A DNA stretch of 64,000 nucleotides, from assembly GCA_036389135.1 (NCBI GenBank), contig DASVQP010000068.1, positions 1 to 64,000 on the forward strand, read 5' to 3'. Under the pieces are notes generated by a model. It made no database searches, had not been told where the DNA came from, and worked only from the letters and a program-made list of their open reading frames with translations. A program made the position numbers and the translations under genes. The stretch's first letter is position 1. Each line of letters opens with the position of its first letter. The DNA comes from Longimicrobium sp. Its GTDB lineage: Bacteria > Gemmatimonadota > Gemmatimonadetes > Longimicrobiales > Longimicrobiaceae. Positions 23,408-31,347 of the stretch are shown one piece after another.

Positions 23408-25729
23408 ATGGCAGTCGACCTTTCCCACCTGAACCCCGAACAGCGCGAGGCGGCCGGCCACTTCGAGGGTCCGCTCCTGGTGCTGGCGGGCGCGGGCTCC
23501 GGCAAGACGCGCGTGCTCACCACCCGCATCGCGTGGCTGGTGGACGAGATGGGCGTGGACCCGGGGAGCATCCTCTCGCTCACCTTCACCAACAAGGCCG
23601 CGGGCGAGATGCGCGAGCGCGTCCGCGCACGGCTGGGCCGCGAGCCCACCGGGATGTGGATCGGGACCTTCCACGCCATCGGCGCGCGCATGCTGCGGCG
23701 CGATGCCACGCGGCTGGGGTGGACGCCCAACTTCCTCGTGTACGACGCCGACGATGCGGAAGCGCTCACCAAGCGCATCATCCGCGACGACCTGCGCCTG
23801 GACGTCAAGCGCTGGCCGCCGCGCGCGGTGCACTCCGCCATATCGTCCGCCAAGAACGAGCTGACCGGGCCGCGGGCGTACGCCGACAGCGCGGATGACC
23901 CCTTCAAGCGCGTGGTGGCGGACGTGTACCCGCGCTACCAGGCGGCGCTCAAGAACGCCAACGCGTTCGACTTCGACGACCTGCTGGTGAAGCCGGTCGA
24001 GCTCCTGCGCACGATGCCCGCAGTGCGCGAGCGCTACAGGGAGCGCTTCCCCTTCGTGCTGGTCGACGAGTACCAGGACACCAACCACGCGCAGTACGTC
24101 CTTCTCCAGGAGCTGGTGAAGGAGAACGGGAGCGAGAACCTGTTCGTGGTGGGCGACGACGACCAGTCCATCTACGGCTGGCGCGGCGCGGACGTGCGCA
24201 ACATCCTGGATTTCGAAAAGGACTTCCCCCAGGCGCGCGTCGTGAGGCTGGAGCAGAACTACCGCTCCACGCAGACCATCCTGGCCGCCGCCAACCGCGT
24301 CATCGCCGAGAACGTGCGGCGCAAGGGGAAGACGCTGCGAACGGAGAACGCGCGGGGCGAGCTCCTCACGCTGGTGGAGGCCGCGGACGAGAGCGACGAG
24401 AGCGAGTGGATCGCCGACGAGGTGCGCGCGCGCCAGGCGGACGACCCGACGCTGGAGCTGCGCAACTTCGTGATCCTGTACCGCACCAACGCCCAGTCGC
24501 GCGCCATGGAAGAGGCGCTGCGCCGCCGCGGCATCCCCTACCGCGTGATCGGCGGCACGCGCTTCTACGAGCGGCGCGAGGTACGCGACGCTCTCGCCTA
24601 TCTGCGCCTGGTGGCGAACCCCGGCGCGGACGAGGCCTTTCTGCGCATCGTCAACGTCCCCCGCCGCGGCATCGGCGACGCGTCGGTGGCGCGGCTGGCG
24701 GAGCACGCCTCGCGCGCCGGCATCTCGCTCCTCGCCGCCGCCGAGCACGCGGGCGAGGTGGATGGCATCCGCGGCGCGGCGGCCCGGGCGCTCCCCGACC
24801 TCGCGGCGCTCATCCGCAAGCACGCGGCGATGGCCGAGCGGGGGATGCCCGTCCCCGAGCTGATGCGCGATCTGGTGACGGAGAGCGGGCTGGTGCAGTC
24901 GCTCAAGGACGAGGGGCCGGAGGGCGACGACCGCGTCGCCAACCTGGAGGAGCTCATCGCCGGCGCCGCGGACCTCCAGCGCCGCCTGGACGAGGAGGAC
25001 CCCGAGCTGATGATGGAGCTGGAGGAGCTGGGGGAGACGGCGCCGCGCGGCGTGGACCTCTTCCTGGGCCACGTGGCGCTCGTGGCCGACATCGACCAGC
25101 ACGACGCCTCGGCGGACACGGTGTCGATGATGACGCTTCACAACGCCAAGGGGCTGGAGTTCCCCTTCGTCTTCATCGCTGGGATGGAGGACGGGCTCTT
25201 TCCCATGAGCCGCGCGCACGACGAGCCGGCGCAGCTGGAGGAGGAGCGCCGCCTCTTCTACGTGGGGATCACGCGCGCCGAGCGGAAGCTCTACCTGATT
25301 CACGCCCGCCGCCGCCGCCGGGGCGCGCAGTGGATGGACTCCATCCCATCTTCGTTCCTGGAGTCGGTGCCGGACGAGCTGACCGAGACGCGCCGCACCG
25401 CCCGGATCATGGAGCGCAGCTCGTCGTACTCGCAGCCGTGGAAATTCGTCTCGCCGGACTTCCGCACGCGCCGCGACCGGATCTTCGGCGCACCGGCCCC
25501 GCTCGCCTCTCCCGCGGGCGACGACGGGTACACGGTGGACTACTCGGACTCGCAGGACGCGCCGCAGATCATCAAGGGCGCGCGCGTCCGCCACCCGCAG
25601 TTCGGCGCGGGCACGGTGGCCGAGCTGGCGGGAGGGGGGCGGGACGTACGCGCTACCATCGACTTCGACTCCGTGGGGCGCAAGTCGGTGGTGCTGCGCT
25701 ACGCAAACCTGGAGCGCGAATGGGAGTAA
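23408..25729 (+). CDS. pcrA: UvrD/PcrA-family 3'-5' DNA helicase
   Basis: A 773-residue superfamily 1A helicase. Walker A is AGAGSGKT (about 28-35), and motif Ia is LTFTNKAAGEMRERV. Motif II is LVDEYQDTN (about 217), motif III GDDDQSIYGWRGAD, motif IV QNYRST, motif V MTLHNAKGLEFPFVF and motif VI FYVGITRAERKLYL. The C-terminal tail ends in a Tudor-like module (RHPQFGAGTVAELAG), as in PcrA/UvrD proteins that bind RNA polymerase. It acts in nucleotide-excision and replication-fork repair. The length is normal. The gene has its own start after a repeat block, 135 bp past the kinase. Confidence 0.95.
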   Translation: MAVDLSHLNPEQREAAGHFEGPLLVLAGAGSGKTRVLTTRIAWLVDEMGVDPGSILSLTFTNKAAGEMRERVRARLGREPTGMWIGTFHAIGARMLRRDATRLGWTPNFLVYDADDAEALTKRIIRDDLRLDVKRWPPRAVHSAISSAKNELTGPRAYADSADDPFKRVVADVYPRYQAALKNANAFDFDDLLVKPVELLRTMPAVRERYRERFPFVLVDEYQDTNHAQYVLLQELVKENGSENLFVVGDDDQSIYGWRGADVRNILDFEKDFPQARVVRLEQNYRSTQTILAAANRVIAENVRRKGKTLRTENARGELLTLVEAADESDESEWIADEVRARQADDPTLELRNFVILYRTNAQSRAMEEALRRRGIPYRVIGGTRFYERREVRDALAYLRLVANPGADEAFLRIVNVPRRGIGDASVARLAEHASRAGISLLAAAEHAGEVDGIRGAAARALPDLAALIRKHAAMAERGMPVPELMRDLVTESGLVQSLKDEGPEGDDRVANLEELIAGAADLQRRLDEEDPELMMELEELGETAPRGVDLFLGHVALVADIDQHDASADTVSMMTLHNAKGLEFPFVFIAGMEDGLFPMSRAHDEPAQLEEERRLFYVGITRAERKLYLIHARRRRRGAQWMDSIPSSFLESVPDELTETRRTARIMERSSSYSQPWKFVSPDFRTRRDRIFGAPAPLASPAGDDGYTVDYSDSQDAPQIIKGARVRHPQFGAGTVAELAGGGRDVRATIDFDSVGRKSVVLRYANLEREWE

Positions 25730-25862
25730 TGGCGCGATCCGTGCGGGTGCGGAGCCGCTGGCCCGCGTCTTCCATGAGAGTAGCTGCCGGTGACGGAGCG
25801 CAGGCGCGAATCGTCATTCTTTCCGGAGCTTCCGGCAATCTGTTCACCCGTGAAATGAAGCC

Positions 25863-26606
25863 GTGTCCGTCGCGTTACTCAGCAGGCTGAGCCGTGTTCT
25901 CGCGATGTGCATGCTCCTCGCCGTGATCGCTTCCGCCGCCGCCGAAGCGCCCGAGCTGGCGCCCGAACCCGGCGACCGGCGCGAGCTGGTGGTGCTGGTG
26001 CACGGGATGGGGCGCAGCCGCCTTTCGATGTTCATCATGGCCCGCTCGCTGGAGGGCTCGGGCTACCGCGTGCTCAACTGGGGGTATCCCAGCACCGCCA
26101 AGGGCGTCCCCGTGCTCGGCGAGCGCCTGGCCGATGTGGTGCGGAGCCACCGGGGCGAGGCTCCGCGCGTGCACTTCGTCACGCACTCGCTGGGGAGCAT
26201 CATCGTGCGCTGGGCGCTTGCCAACGATCCGCCGGCGCCGCTGGGGCGCGTGGTGATGCTGGCGCCGCCCAACCAGGGCTCTCGCAGCGCCGACCGCTAC
26301 ACGCCGTGGGTGGGCTGGCTCCTGCCGCCCATCCGCGAGCTGCGCACCGACTCCACCGCCACCGCACGCACGCTCCCCCTGCCGTCGAACGCCGAGGTGG
26401 GCGTGATCGCGGGCGAGCGCGACGGCAAGGTGTCGATCACCGAGTCGCACCTGGAGGGGGAGCGAGACCACGTGGTGGTGCGCGCGCACCACACCTTCAT
26501 CATGAACCGCGGCGACGTGCGGCGCCTGGTGACGCGCTTCCTCGGCACCGGCTCCTTCGGCCACGGGGACGGGCGTCCGGCGCACCCGCACGCGGCAGCG
26601 CGGTAG
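25863..26606 (+). CDS. Alpha/beta-hydrolase, exported lipase/esterase-like
   Basis: A 247-residue protein with a GTG start and an N-terminal signal-like segment (LAMCMLLAVIASAAAEA). The alpha/beta-hydrolase core shows ELVVLVHGMGRSRLS (oxyanion strand), a nucleophile elbow HFVTHSLGSIIV with Ser, VVMLAPPNQGS, and a late VVRAHHTFIMN supplying the catalytic His. A PGAP1/lipase-like enzyme is likely; the substrate is unknown. An ATG at 25905 is an alternative start but would shorten the signal peptide. Confidence 0.82.
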   Translation: MSVALLSRLSRVLAMCMLLAVIASAAAEAPELAPEPGDRRELVVLVHGMGRSRLSMFIMARSLEGSGYRVLNWGYPSTAKGVPVLGERLADVVRSHRGEAPRVHFVTHSLGSIIVRWALANDPPAPLGRVVMLAPPNQGSRSADRYTPWVGWLLPPIRELRTDSTATARTLPLPSNAEVGVIAGERDGKVSITESHLEGERDHVVVRAHHTFIMNRGDVRRLVTRFLGTGSFGHGDGRPAHPHAAAR

Positions 26607-26936
26607 GGCCCTCACCCCCAGCGTCGCTCCGCGACGCATCCCCCTCCCCCCAAACTGCCTGGGGGAGGGGCGAAGAGCCCTCTCCCCGCTCGTTCCTCGC
26701 TGCCCCTCCCCCAAACTGCGGGGGAGGGGCGTACGCGTTGATCCCTGCGGGGTCTCTGGATCACGTTTGTTCAGGTGCCCGCTCTCCAGGAGCGAATGAA
26801 TTCGCCGCTGGAAAAACACAAAGTGCGCCTTCGCGGACTCCGGGTCCAATGCCGCGCTTCTCGAGACCGCTTTAGCGGTCTTCGCGTGGTTCCAGCCGGG
26901 GGCTTCAGCCCCCGGTGCTTCCATCCCCCGGTGCTT
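26607..26936. repeat. Cluster of GC-rich intergenic repeats, no gene
   Basis: This 330 bp gap holds two same-orientation copies of the CCCCTCCCCCAAACTGC(C)TGGGGGAGGGG unit (26640-26735). A diverged GAATGAATTCGCCGCTGG-type repeat follows, then several CCGGGGGCTTCAGCCCCCGG hairpins (26885-26945). The convergent genes on both sides suggest these also serve as bidirectional terminators. No coding sequence is seen. Confidence 0.8.
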
Positions 26937-27890
26937 TCATCCCCCGGCCGTCACCACCTGCTCCAGGTACCCGAACGGCACCGCCGGCAGCGGAAAGAAC
27001 TCGTCGGCCATCTCGCGGAGGAGCTCGGGGCGGTCCCATGCACCGTCGCGGAGGGCCATGCGGCGCACCTGCTTGGACAGCGACAGGTTGCGGTCGCCGA
27101 TGGGGTCCAGGCCTGCCGCGATCGCCTCGCCGCGGTGGTTCAGGTAGTCCACCACGTAGTCGAACGAGCGCTCCACGTACCCCTGCACCGTCTCTGGCGC
27201 CAGCTCCCAGCGCGAGTTGGTGATGAGGGTGCCGAAGACGTTCTGCCAGCGGTCGTTGTCCTGGAAGCGTATGAGGCCGCGGAAGATGCGGCGGTTGGTG
27301 CGGAAGGAGAAGAGGGTGGCGGAGAGCACCTGGTCGAAGAGGGTGTCCGCCGCCGTGTGGTCGTGGTCCATCACCACGCTGCGCGCCAGGCGGATGTACC
27401 GCTCGCCCACGTGCTTGTCCATCCGCACTTCCCAGTACGAGTGCCCCAGCCCCTTGGTGGACGACGTCATCAGGAGCTGGCGCGGGACGTACCAGTTGTG
27501 CGCGATGGTGTCCGCAGCAAGGTGCGACAGGTACCCCAGCCCTACCGCCCGCAGCCGGTCCGACGGCGCGGAGGAGTGGATCTCCTCGCCGATGTGCCAG
27601 TGGTGGCAGTGGCGGCCTTCGGGGGCGTACTTCTTGGCGAGCGAGATGTCGGCCGCGAGGGAGCCGTAGAGGAAGTCCCACGGATGCGCCGCGAGCAGCA
27701 CCCGCACCGCCTCTGGAACCAGGTGCAGGTTCTGGAGGAGCGTCTGGCCCAGGTACACGTGCGTAGCCGGACCCCATGCGTAGGCGGGGTCCGGCAGCAG
27801 GACCAGGAGCAGCGCGGCGATGCCGAAGGCGGCGAGCAGGGCTCCACCTCCCCGGCTACTGGCGGTCCGCGAGATCTTCGGCCTCGGCAT
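26937..27890 (-). CDS. Zinc-dependent phospholipase C family protein
   Basis: A 317-residue exported protein. A signal segment (ALLAAFGIAALLLVLLP) ends before AWGPATHVYLG, where the N-terminal Trp of mature zinc-PLC proteins is expected. Metal-ligand candidates follow in FLYGSLAADI, HCHHWHIGEEIH, GYLSHLAADTIAHNWYVP and MDKHVGERY. The first residues overlap the end of the YtxH-like gene by 35 bp. Enzymatic activity is not shown for most members of this family. Confidence 0.85.
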   Translation of the reverse strand: MPRPKISRTASSRGGGALLAAFGIAALLLVLLPDPAYAWGPATHVYLGQTLLQNLHLVPEAVRVLLAAHPWDFLYGSLAADISLAKKYAPEGRHCHHWHIGEEIHSSAPSDRLRAVGLGYLSHLAADTIAHNWYVPRQLLMTSSTKGLGHSYWEVRMDKHVGERYIRLARSVVMDHDHTAADTLFDQVLSATLFSFRTNRRIFRGLIRFQDNDRWQNVFGTLITNSRWELAPETVQGYVERSFDYVVDYLNHRGEAIAAGLDPIGDRNLSLSKQVRRMALRDGAWDRPELLREMADEFFPLPAVPFGYLEQVVTAGG

Positions 27891-28230
27891 CCAGCTCGTC
27901 CGAACCGTTGGCGGCGTGGCGGAGCTGCTCGCGGGCGTCCGCGAGGATGCGCTGCACCTCCTCGCGGAACTCCTCCAGCAGCTCGCGTCCCACGTCGATC
28001 ACCTCTTCCTCGGTCAGCCCCTCCACCTGTGCCGGCTCGGGCACTCGCACCCGCACCGCGTCGGCGGGGACGGTGCCGCGCAGGCGTCCGCGCTTCGGCT
28101 TCAGCTCGCGCATCAGCCGCTCGCGCGCGGACTTGGGGCGCGGCCGCAGCAGCAGGGTGGCGCCCACGCCCAGCGCCGTGCCGATGGCGAACGCGGTGAG
28201 GAAGTCGGTGGTGTCGTCCTGTTCGGGCAT
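27856..28230 (-). CDS. YtxH-like small membrane protein
   Basis: A 124-residue protein. An N-terminal Gly/Ala helix (FLTAFAIGTALGVGATLLL) is followed by RPRPKSARERLMRELKPKRG, then an acidic coiled coil (EEVIDVGRELLEEFREEVQR). This is the layout of YtxH-domain envelope or stress proteins. It lies between the DUF948-like gene and the phospholipase gene on the same strand. YtxH and DUF948 proteins are often neighbours, which supports both calls. Confidence 0.78.
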   Translation of the reverse strand: MPEQDDTTDFLTAFAIGTALGVGATLLLRPRPKSARERLMRELKPKRGRLRGTVPADAVRVRVPEPAQVEGLTEEEVIDVGRELLEEFREEVQRILADAREQLRHAANGSDELDAEAEDLADRQ

Positions 28231-28289
28231 GGGTCCTCGGAAGTGCGTTAGTGCGTGAGTGCGTCAGTGCGCTCGGTTCTCTGGGGCAC

Positions 28290-28925
28290 TCAGGAGTCGG
28301 GACCTGGAAGGCGGGACGGCTGCGCGGCGTCTCGCGCTTCGATGCGGATGCTCAGCTCGTCGTCGGTGATCTCGTGGTCCATCGGGTCGGCCGCGGCGCG
28401 TTCTCTGGGCGTGCGGCGGAGCTCGCCGGCGCCGGCCTTCACGCCGCGCAGGGTGGAGGCGGTGCGGACGAAGAGCTCCTCGGCCTCCTGCTGCGCCACG
28501 TCGAGGAGCGCGTTCAGGTCTGCGGCGCGGGTCTCCGCGCTTTCCACCACGCGTCCGATCCGCTCGTTCGCGTTGGAGACGGTGCGACTGATCTCCGTGA
28601 CGTTACCCTGGACCGTCGCCACCATGGCGCGGGCAGATTCGCTGGCCGCGATGGCATTGCGCACCGCCGGGTCCACGTCGATGCGCAGCTTCTCCGCCGC
28701 CGCCTTCACCTTCTTGTACACCTTCCACGACAGCAGCAGGATCGCCAGCGTGATGATCCCGATCCCGATCAGGGCGAGCGCGATGACGATCTGGGCGATG
28801 CTGCTCAGCGTATCCACCCACCCCTGCCACCCGCCCTGCGCCGGTATCGCGACCACCGTGTCGCGCGCCACCGCCTGTGCCAGGCCGGCCACCACCGCCG
28901 GGTTGAGTGCTTCGAAAACGATCAA
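28290..28925 (-). CDS. DUF948-like membrane protein
   Basis: A 211-residue protein with one membrane helix (about 45-67, IVIALALIGIGIITLAILLL) followed by a long coiled coil (SWKVYKKVKAAAEKLR, VQGNVTEISRTVSNANERIG). The C-terminal 60 residues are polar and disordered. It starts at ATG 28923-28925. It is probably cotranscribed with the YtxH-like gene, 59 bp further on. Confidence 0.75.
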   Translation of the reverse strand: MIVFEALNPAVVAGLAQAVARDTVVAIPAQGGWQGWVDTLSSIAQIVIALALIGIGIITLAILLLSWKVYKKVKAAAEKLRIDVDPAVRNAIAASESARAMVATVQGNVTEISRTVSNANERIGRVVESAETRAADLNALLDVAQQEAEELFVRTASTLRGVKAGAGELRRTPRERAAADPMDHEITDDELSIRIEARDAAQPSRLPGPDS

Positions 28926-29085
28926 ACGGATTGCTCCGGAAGGGGCAGATAAGTGCGTTAGTGCGTTAGTGCGGGCCGCTGCCCCCGCACGCCGGGGGAT
29001 GAATCCCCCGGCTGGAACGACGGGAAGGCGGCTGAAGCCGGCTCGAGAACCGCGGCTTCCGTCTCACACCTTTTCTCCCACACCA

Positions 29086-29279
29086 TGTCATCCTGAGCAA
29101 CGCGCTTCGCCGGCCTCGCCCCGTCTCTGACCTTCGGCGCGGAGCGAAGGATCTACTGCGCGTGCCGAGGGGCTCGTCGTTACCCGCCGTCCTCTTGCCT
29201 CGCCGGCTAGATCCTTCGGGCGCCGCAGGAGCGCGGTGCCCGCCGCGAAGGTCGCGGAGGCGGCTTCCTCAGGATGACA
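29086..29279. repeat. 194-bp element with inverted TGTCATCCTGAG ends, no gene
   Basis: TGTCATCCTGAG (29086-29097) and CTCAGGATGACA (29268-29279) are perfect inverted ends. Inside, AGCGAAGGATCTACTGCG and CTAGATCCTTCGGGCGC form a second complementary pair. It looks like a non-coding palindromic or MITE-like element. The gap 28926-29311 otherwise has CCGGGGGATGAATCCCCCGG and GTGCGTTA repeats only. Confidence 0.8.
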
Positions 29280-29311
29280 GGTCGAGGGATCAACGCACTC
29301 ACGCACTTCGC

Positions 29312-29959
29312 TCACTCCAGCAGATCCACCCCCAGTGTCCGCGTCCCCAGCTTCGGGACGATGCGCGGAGCGAGGCGGGCGGCGCGGCCGGCCCGGAAGC
29401 GGCGCTTCACCTGCTCGGCGGCGTCGGCCGGGAGAGCGTCGAGCGCCGCGGGGTCGCGGCCGTCCAGCCAGCGGCGGAGGGCGGCGTCCAGCGCTTCCAC
29501 ACCACCAGCGGCCGCGGCCAGGGCGCGCACCTCGGACGATGCGAACCAGCCGCCGCACAGGCCCGCCACCTCGCTGGCGTACAGGTCACCCAGCGGAAGA
29601 AGCGGCTCGGGAGGAAGCGCCGCGCCCAGCAGCAGCTCCGTCTTGTTGGCCGGGTGCGCCGTCAGCGCGCGCTCCAGCAGCCGCGCCTTCACCCGCCGTA
29701 TCTCGTCGTGCAGGCGCTCCTGTGACACGCCGGGCGGCAGAAGGTGCAAGAGCGGTTCCACCTCCGCCCCCTTCACCGTCACGCGCACCATGGCGTCATT
29801 TCCCAGCGCGGCGGCCAGGAAACGCGCGGCGAGCGCGGCTTCGGGCGAGCCGTCGTCCAGCAGCGCCACGCGTTGGACGCCCCGGTCGGCAAGCGCCTGG
29901 CGTGCGACGGCGCCCACGGCATCGCCGATGCGCGCGGCGCGGCGCTCTGCCTCCGTCAC
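29312..29959 (-). CDS. NAD synthetase-like protein (degenerate)
   Basis: A 215-residue protein with a GTG start overlapping the nitrilase gene's stop (GTGA). LLDDGSPEAALAARFLAAAL stands where the SGGxDS ATP loop of N-type ATP pyrophosphatases would be, so that loop is altered. The late motif HPANKTELLLG followed by PLGDLYASEVAGL is very like the NK(S/T)E-LLLGY ... P(I/L)GDLYK signature of NAD synthetase NadE. The first part is shortened. Together with the preceding nitrilase it resembles a glutamine-dependent NAD synthetase split in two. Loss of the ATP loop raises doubt about activity. Confidence 0.7.
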   Translation of the reverse strand: MTEAERRAARIGDAVGAVARQALADRGVQRVALLDDGSPEAALAARFLAAALGNDAMVRVTVKGAEVEPLLHLLPPGVSQERLHDEIRRVKARLLERALTAHPANKTELLLGAALPPEPLLPLGDLYASEVAGLCGGWFASSEVRALAAAAGGVEALDAALRRWLDGRDPAALDALPADAAEQVKRRFRAGRAARLAPRIVPKLGTRTLGVDLLE

Positions 29960-30819
29960 CGCGCCTCCACGATGCGCGCCAGCTCGCGCAGGATGATGTC
30001 GGGCCGGTCGTCTCGGACCTGCGAAAAGGGGCGGCGCGCGGCGGCCACCGCATCCAGCGACAGCTCCACGGTGAGCCGGTCTTCGGCCACGTCGTCGCCG
30101 CGGGCGATGACATCGCCGCCGGGCGCGACCACGATGGAGCCGCCCGCGAAGACGCAACTCCCCTCCACGCCCACCCTGTTCGCGAGCACCACGTATACGC
30201 CGTATGCGGCCGCCGCGGAGCAGCACAGGTGCTCCCATGACGCGCGCGAAGACCAGCGCCCACCCGCCGCGCCGCCGGCCCACGCGCCGCGGCCGGAGGC
30301 GGCGGACTGCACGAGGATCACGTGCGCGCCGTCCGCTGCGAGGAGGTAGGCGAGGGCGGGGTGCCAAAGGTCCTCGCACACCAGCATCCCCACGCGCCAC
30401 CCGCCGCCCGCATCGTAGGCGCGCACCCGCTCGCCGCGGCCAAAGAAGCGCCCCTCCTCGAACATCCCGTACGTGGGGAGGTGCACCTTGCGATGGCGAT
30501 GGAGCACGCGCCCGCCCCGCAGGTGGAGCGCCGCGTTGTAAGGGATGAAGCGCGCGTCGTGCTCGATCGTCCCCACCACGACCTCCGGCCCGTCCGCCAG
30601 GGCGGGGAAGGGCTCCGCCACCTCAGGCACGGCCAGCGTGTGGACGGAGTCGCGCACGTCGTAGCCGGTCATGGAGAGCTCGGGCGTCAGCACCACGTCC
30701 ACCCCGTCGCGTGCGGCGTCGGCCTGGGCGCGGGCGATGCGCGCGAGGTTGGCGGCGGGGTCGGCGAGCGTGGAGGACATCTGCTCCACCCGCAGCCGAA
30801 CGGTGCGGCCCCAGCTCAT
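29956..30819 (-). CDS. Nitrilase-superfamily amidase
   Basis: A 287-residue carbon-nitrogen hydrolase. The catalytic Glu lies in VLTPELSMTGYD, the Lys in HRKVHLPTYGMFEE and the Cys in GMLVCEDLWHPA. A late VLANRVGVEGSCVFAGGS completes the fold. The TYGMFEE(G)R(F)F and CEDLWHP elements are those of the glutaminase domain of glutamine-dependent NAD synthetase. It overlaps the upstream P-II-like gene by four bases (30816-30819) and the downstream NadE-like gene by four bases. All three are therefore one translationally coupled unit. Confidence 0.85.
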   Translation of the reverse strand: MSWGRTVRLRVEQMSSTLADPAANLARIARAQADAARDGVDVVLTPELSMTGYDVRDSVHTLAVPEVAEPFPALADGPEVVVGTIEHDARFIPYNAALHLRGGRVLHRHRKVHLPTYGMFEEGRFFGRGERVRAYDAGGGWRVGMLVCEDLWHPALAYLLAADGAHVILVQSAASGRGAWAGGAAGGRWSSRASWEHLCCSAAAAYGVYVVLANRVGVEGSCVFAGGSIVVAPGGDVIARGDDVAEDRLTVELSLDAVAAARRPFSQVRDDRPDIILRELARIVEAR

Positions 30820-31154
30820 CCGTGGCCCAGCTCCCGCGACAGCCCCTCCACGCGCGACACGGGGACGGCGAAGACGATGCCGGTGGTGGGGCCGTCCAGG
30901 TCGCCGCACACCTCGCGCACCAGCGCCATCACGCGCTCCACCTTGTCGTCCGCCATCACGCTGAACAGGGTGTGGTTGCGCGGGCGGGCGCGGCGCAGCG
31001 CCTCCAGCCCGGCAAAGATGGGGGCCTCGTTCGCCAGCAGCCGTCCCATCCCCTCGCTCTGCAGGACGGTGGCGCCGGTCACGCCCAGCTCCAGGAAACC
31101 GGCGAGGAGCTCCTCCGTCTTTTCCTCGTCGACCACGGCGATCACGAGCTGCAC
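30816..31154 (-). CDS. P-II-like regulatory protein
   Basis: A 112-residue protein with a GTG start at 31152-31154, six bases after GGAG. A longer start at 31202 would add a non-conserved segment. It shows the ferredoxin-like pattern of P-II/GlnB relatives: VQLVIAVVDEEKTEELLAGF, then LGVTGATVLQSEGMGRLL, then HTLFSVMADDKVERVMAL and TGIVFAVPVSRVEGLS. The uridylylated Tyr loop is not visible. It heads the amidase and NadE-like operon, so a sensor role for that unit is plausible. Confidence 0.72.
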   Translation of the reverse strand: MQLVIAVVDEEKTEELLAGFLELGVTGATVLQSEGMGRLLANEAPIFAGLEALRRARPRNHTLFSVMADDKVERVMALVREVCGDLDGPTTGIVFAVPVSRVEGLSRELGHG

Positions 31155-31347
31155 GGCGCTCTCCGGTGGGGCGGCATGGCTTGCGCAAAGGGGTTCGCGC
31201 ATCTTATCCCACGCGGCGAAGGGGTGTCAAGCAAGGCACCGGGCGCCGTGCACGATCTTTGCGCCCGCCCCCGGCGACCCCCCCGCGCGGCGCGGCCATC
31301 CGGCCGGCAGCCGGGGCGGCGCACATCCAAACGATCCGGAGCCGAGA

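Noticed and set aside
23396-25594. A 732-codon minus-strand frame over the helicase gene
   Set aside because: It mirrors the pcrA codons, is His/Arg/Val-rich, and has no motif. Similar antisense frames lie over murA, folC, purA and pnp and were rejected for the same reason.
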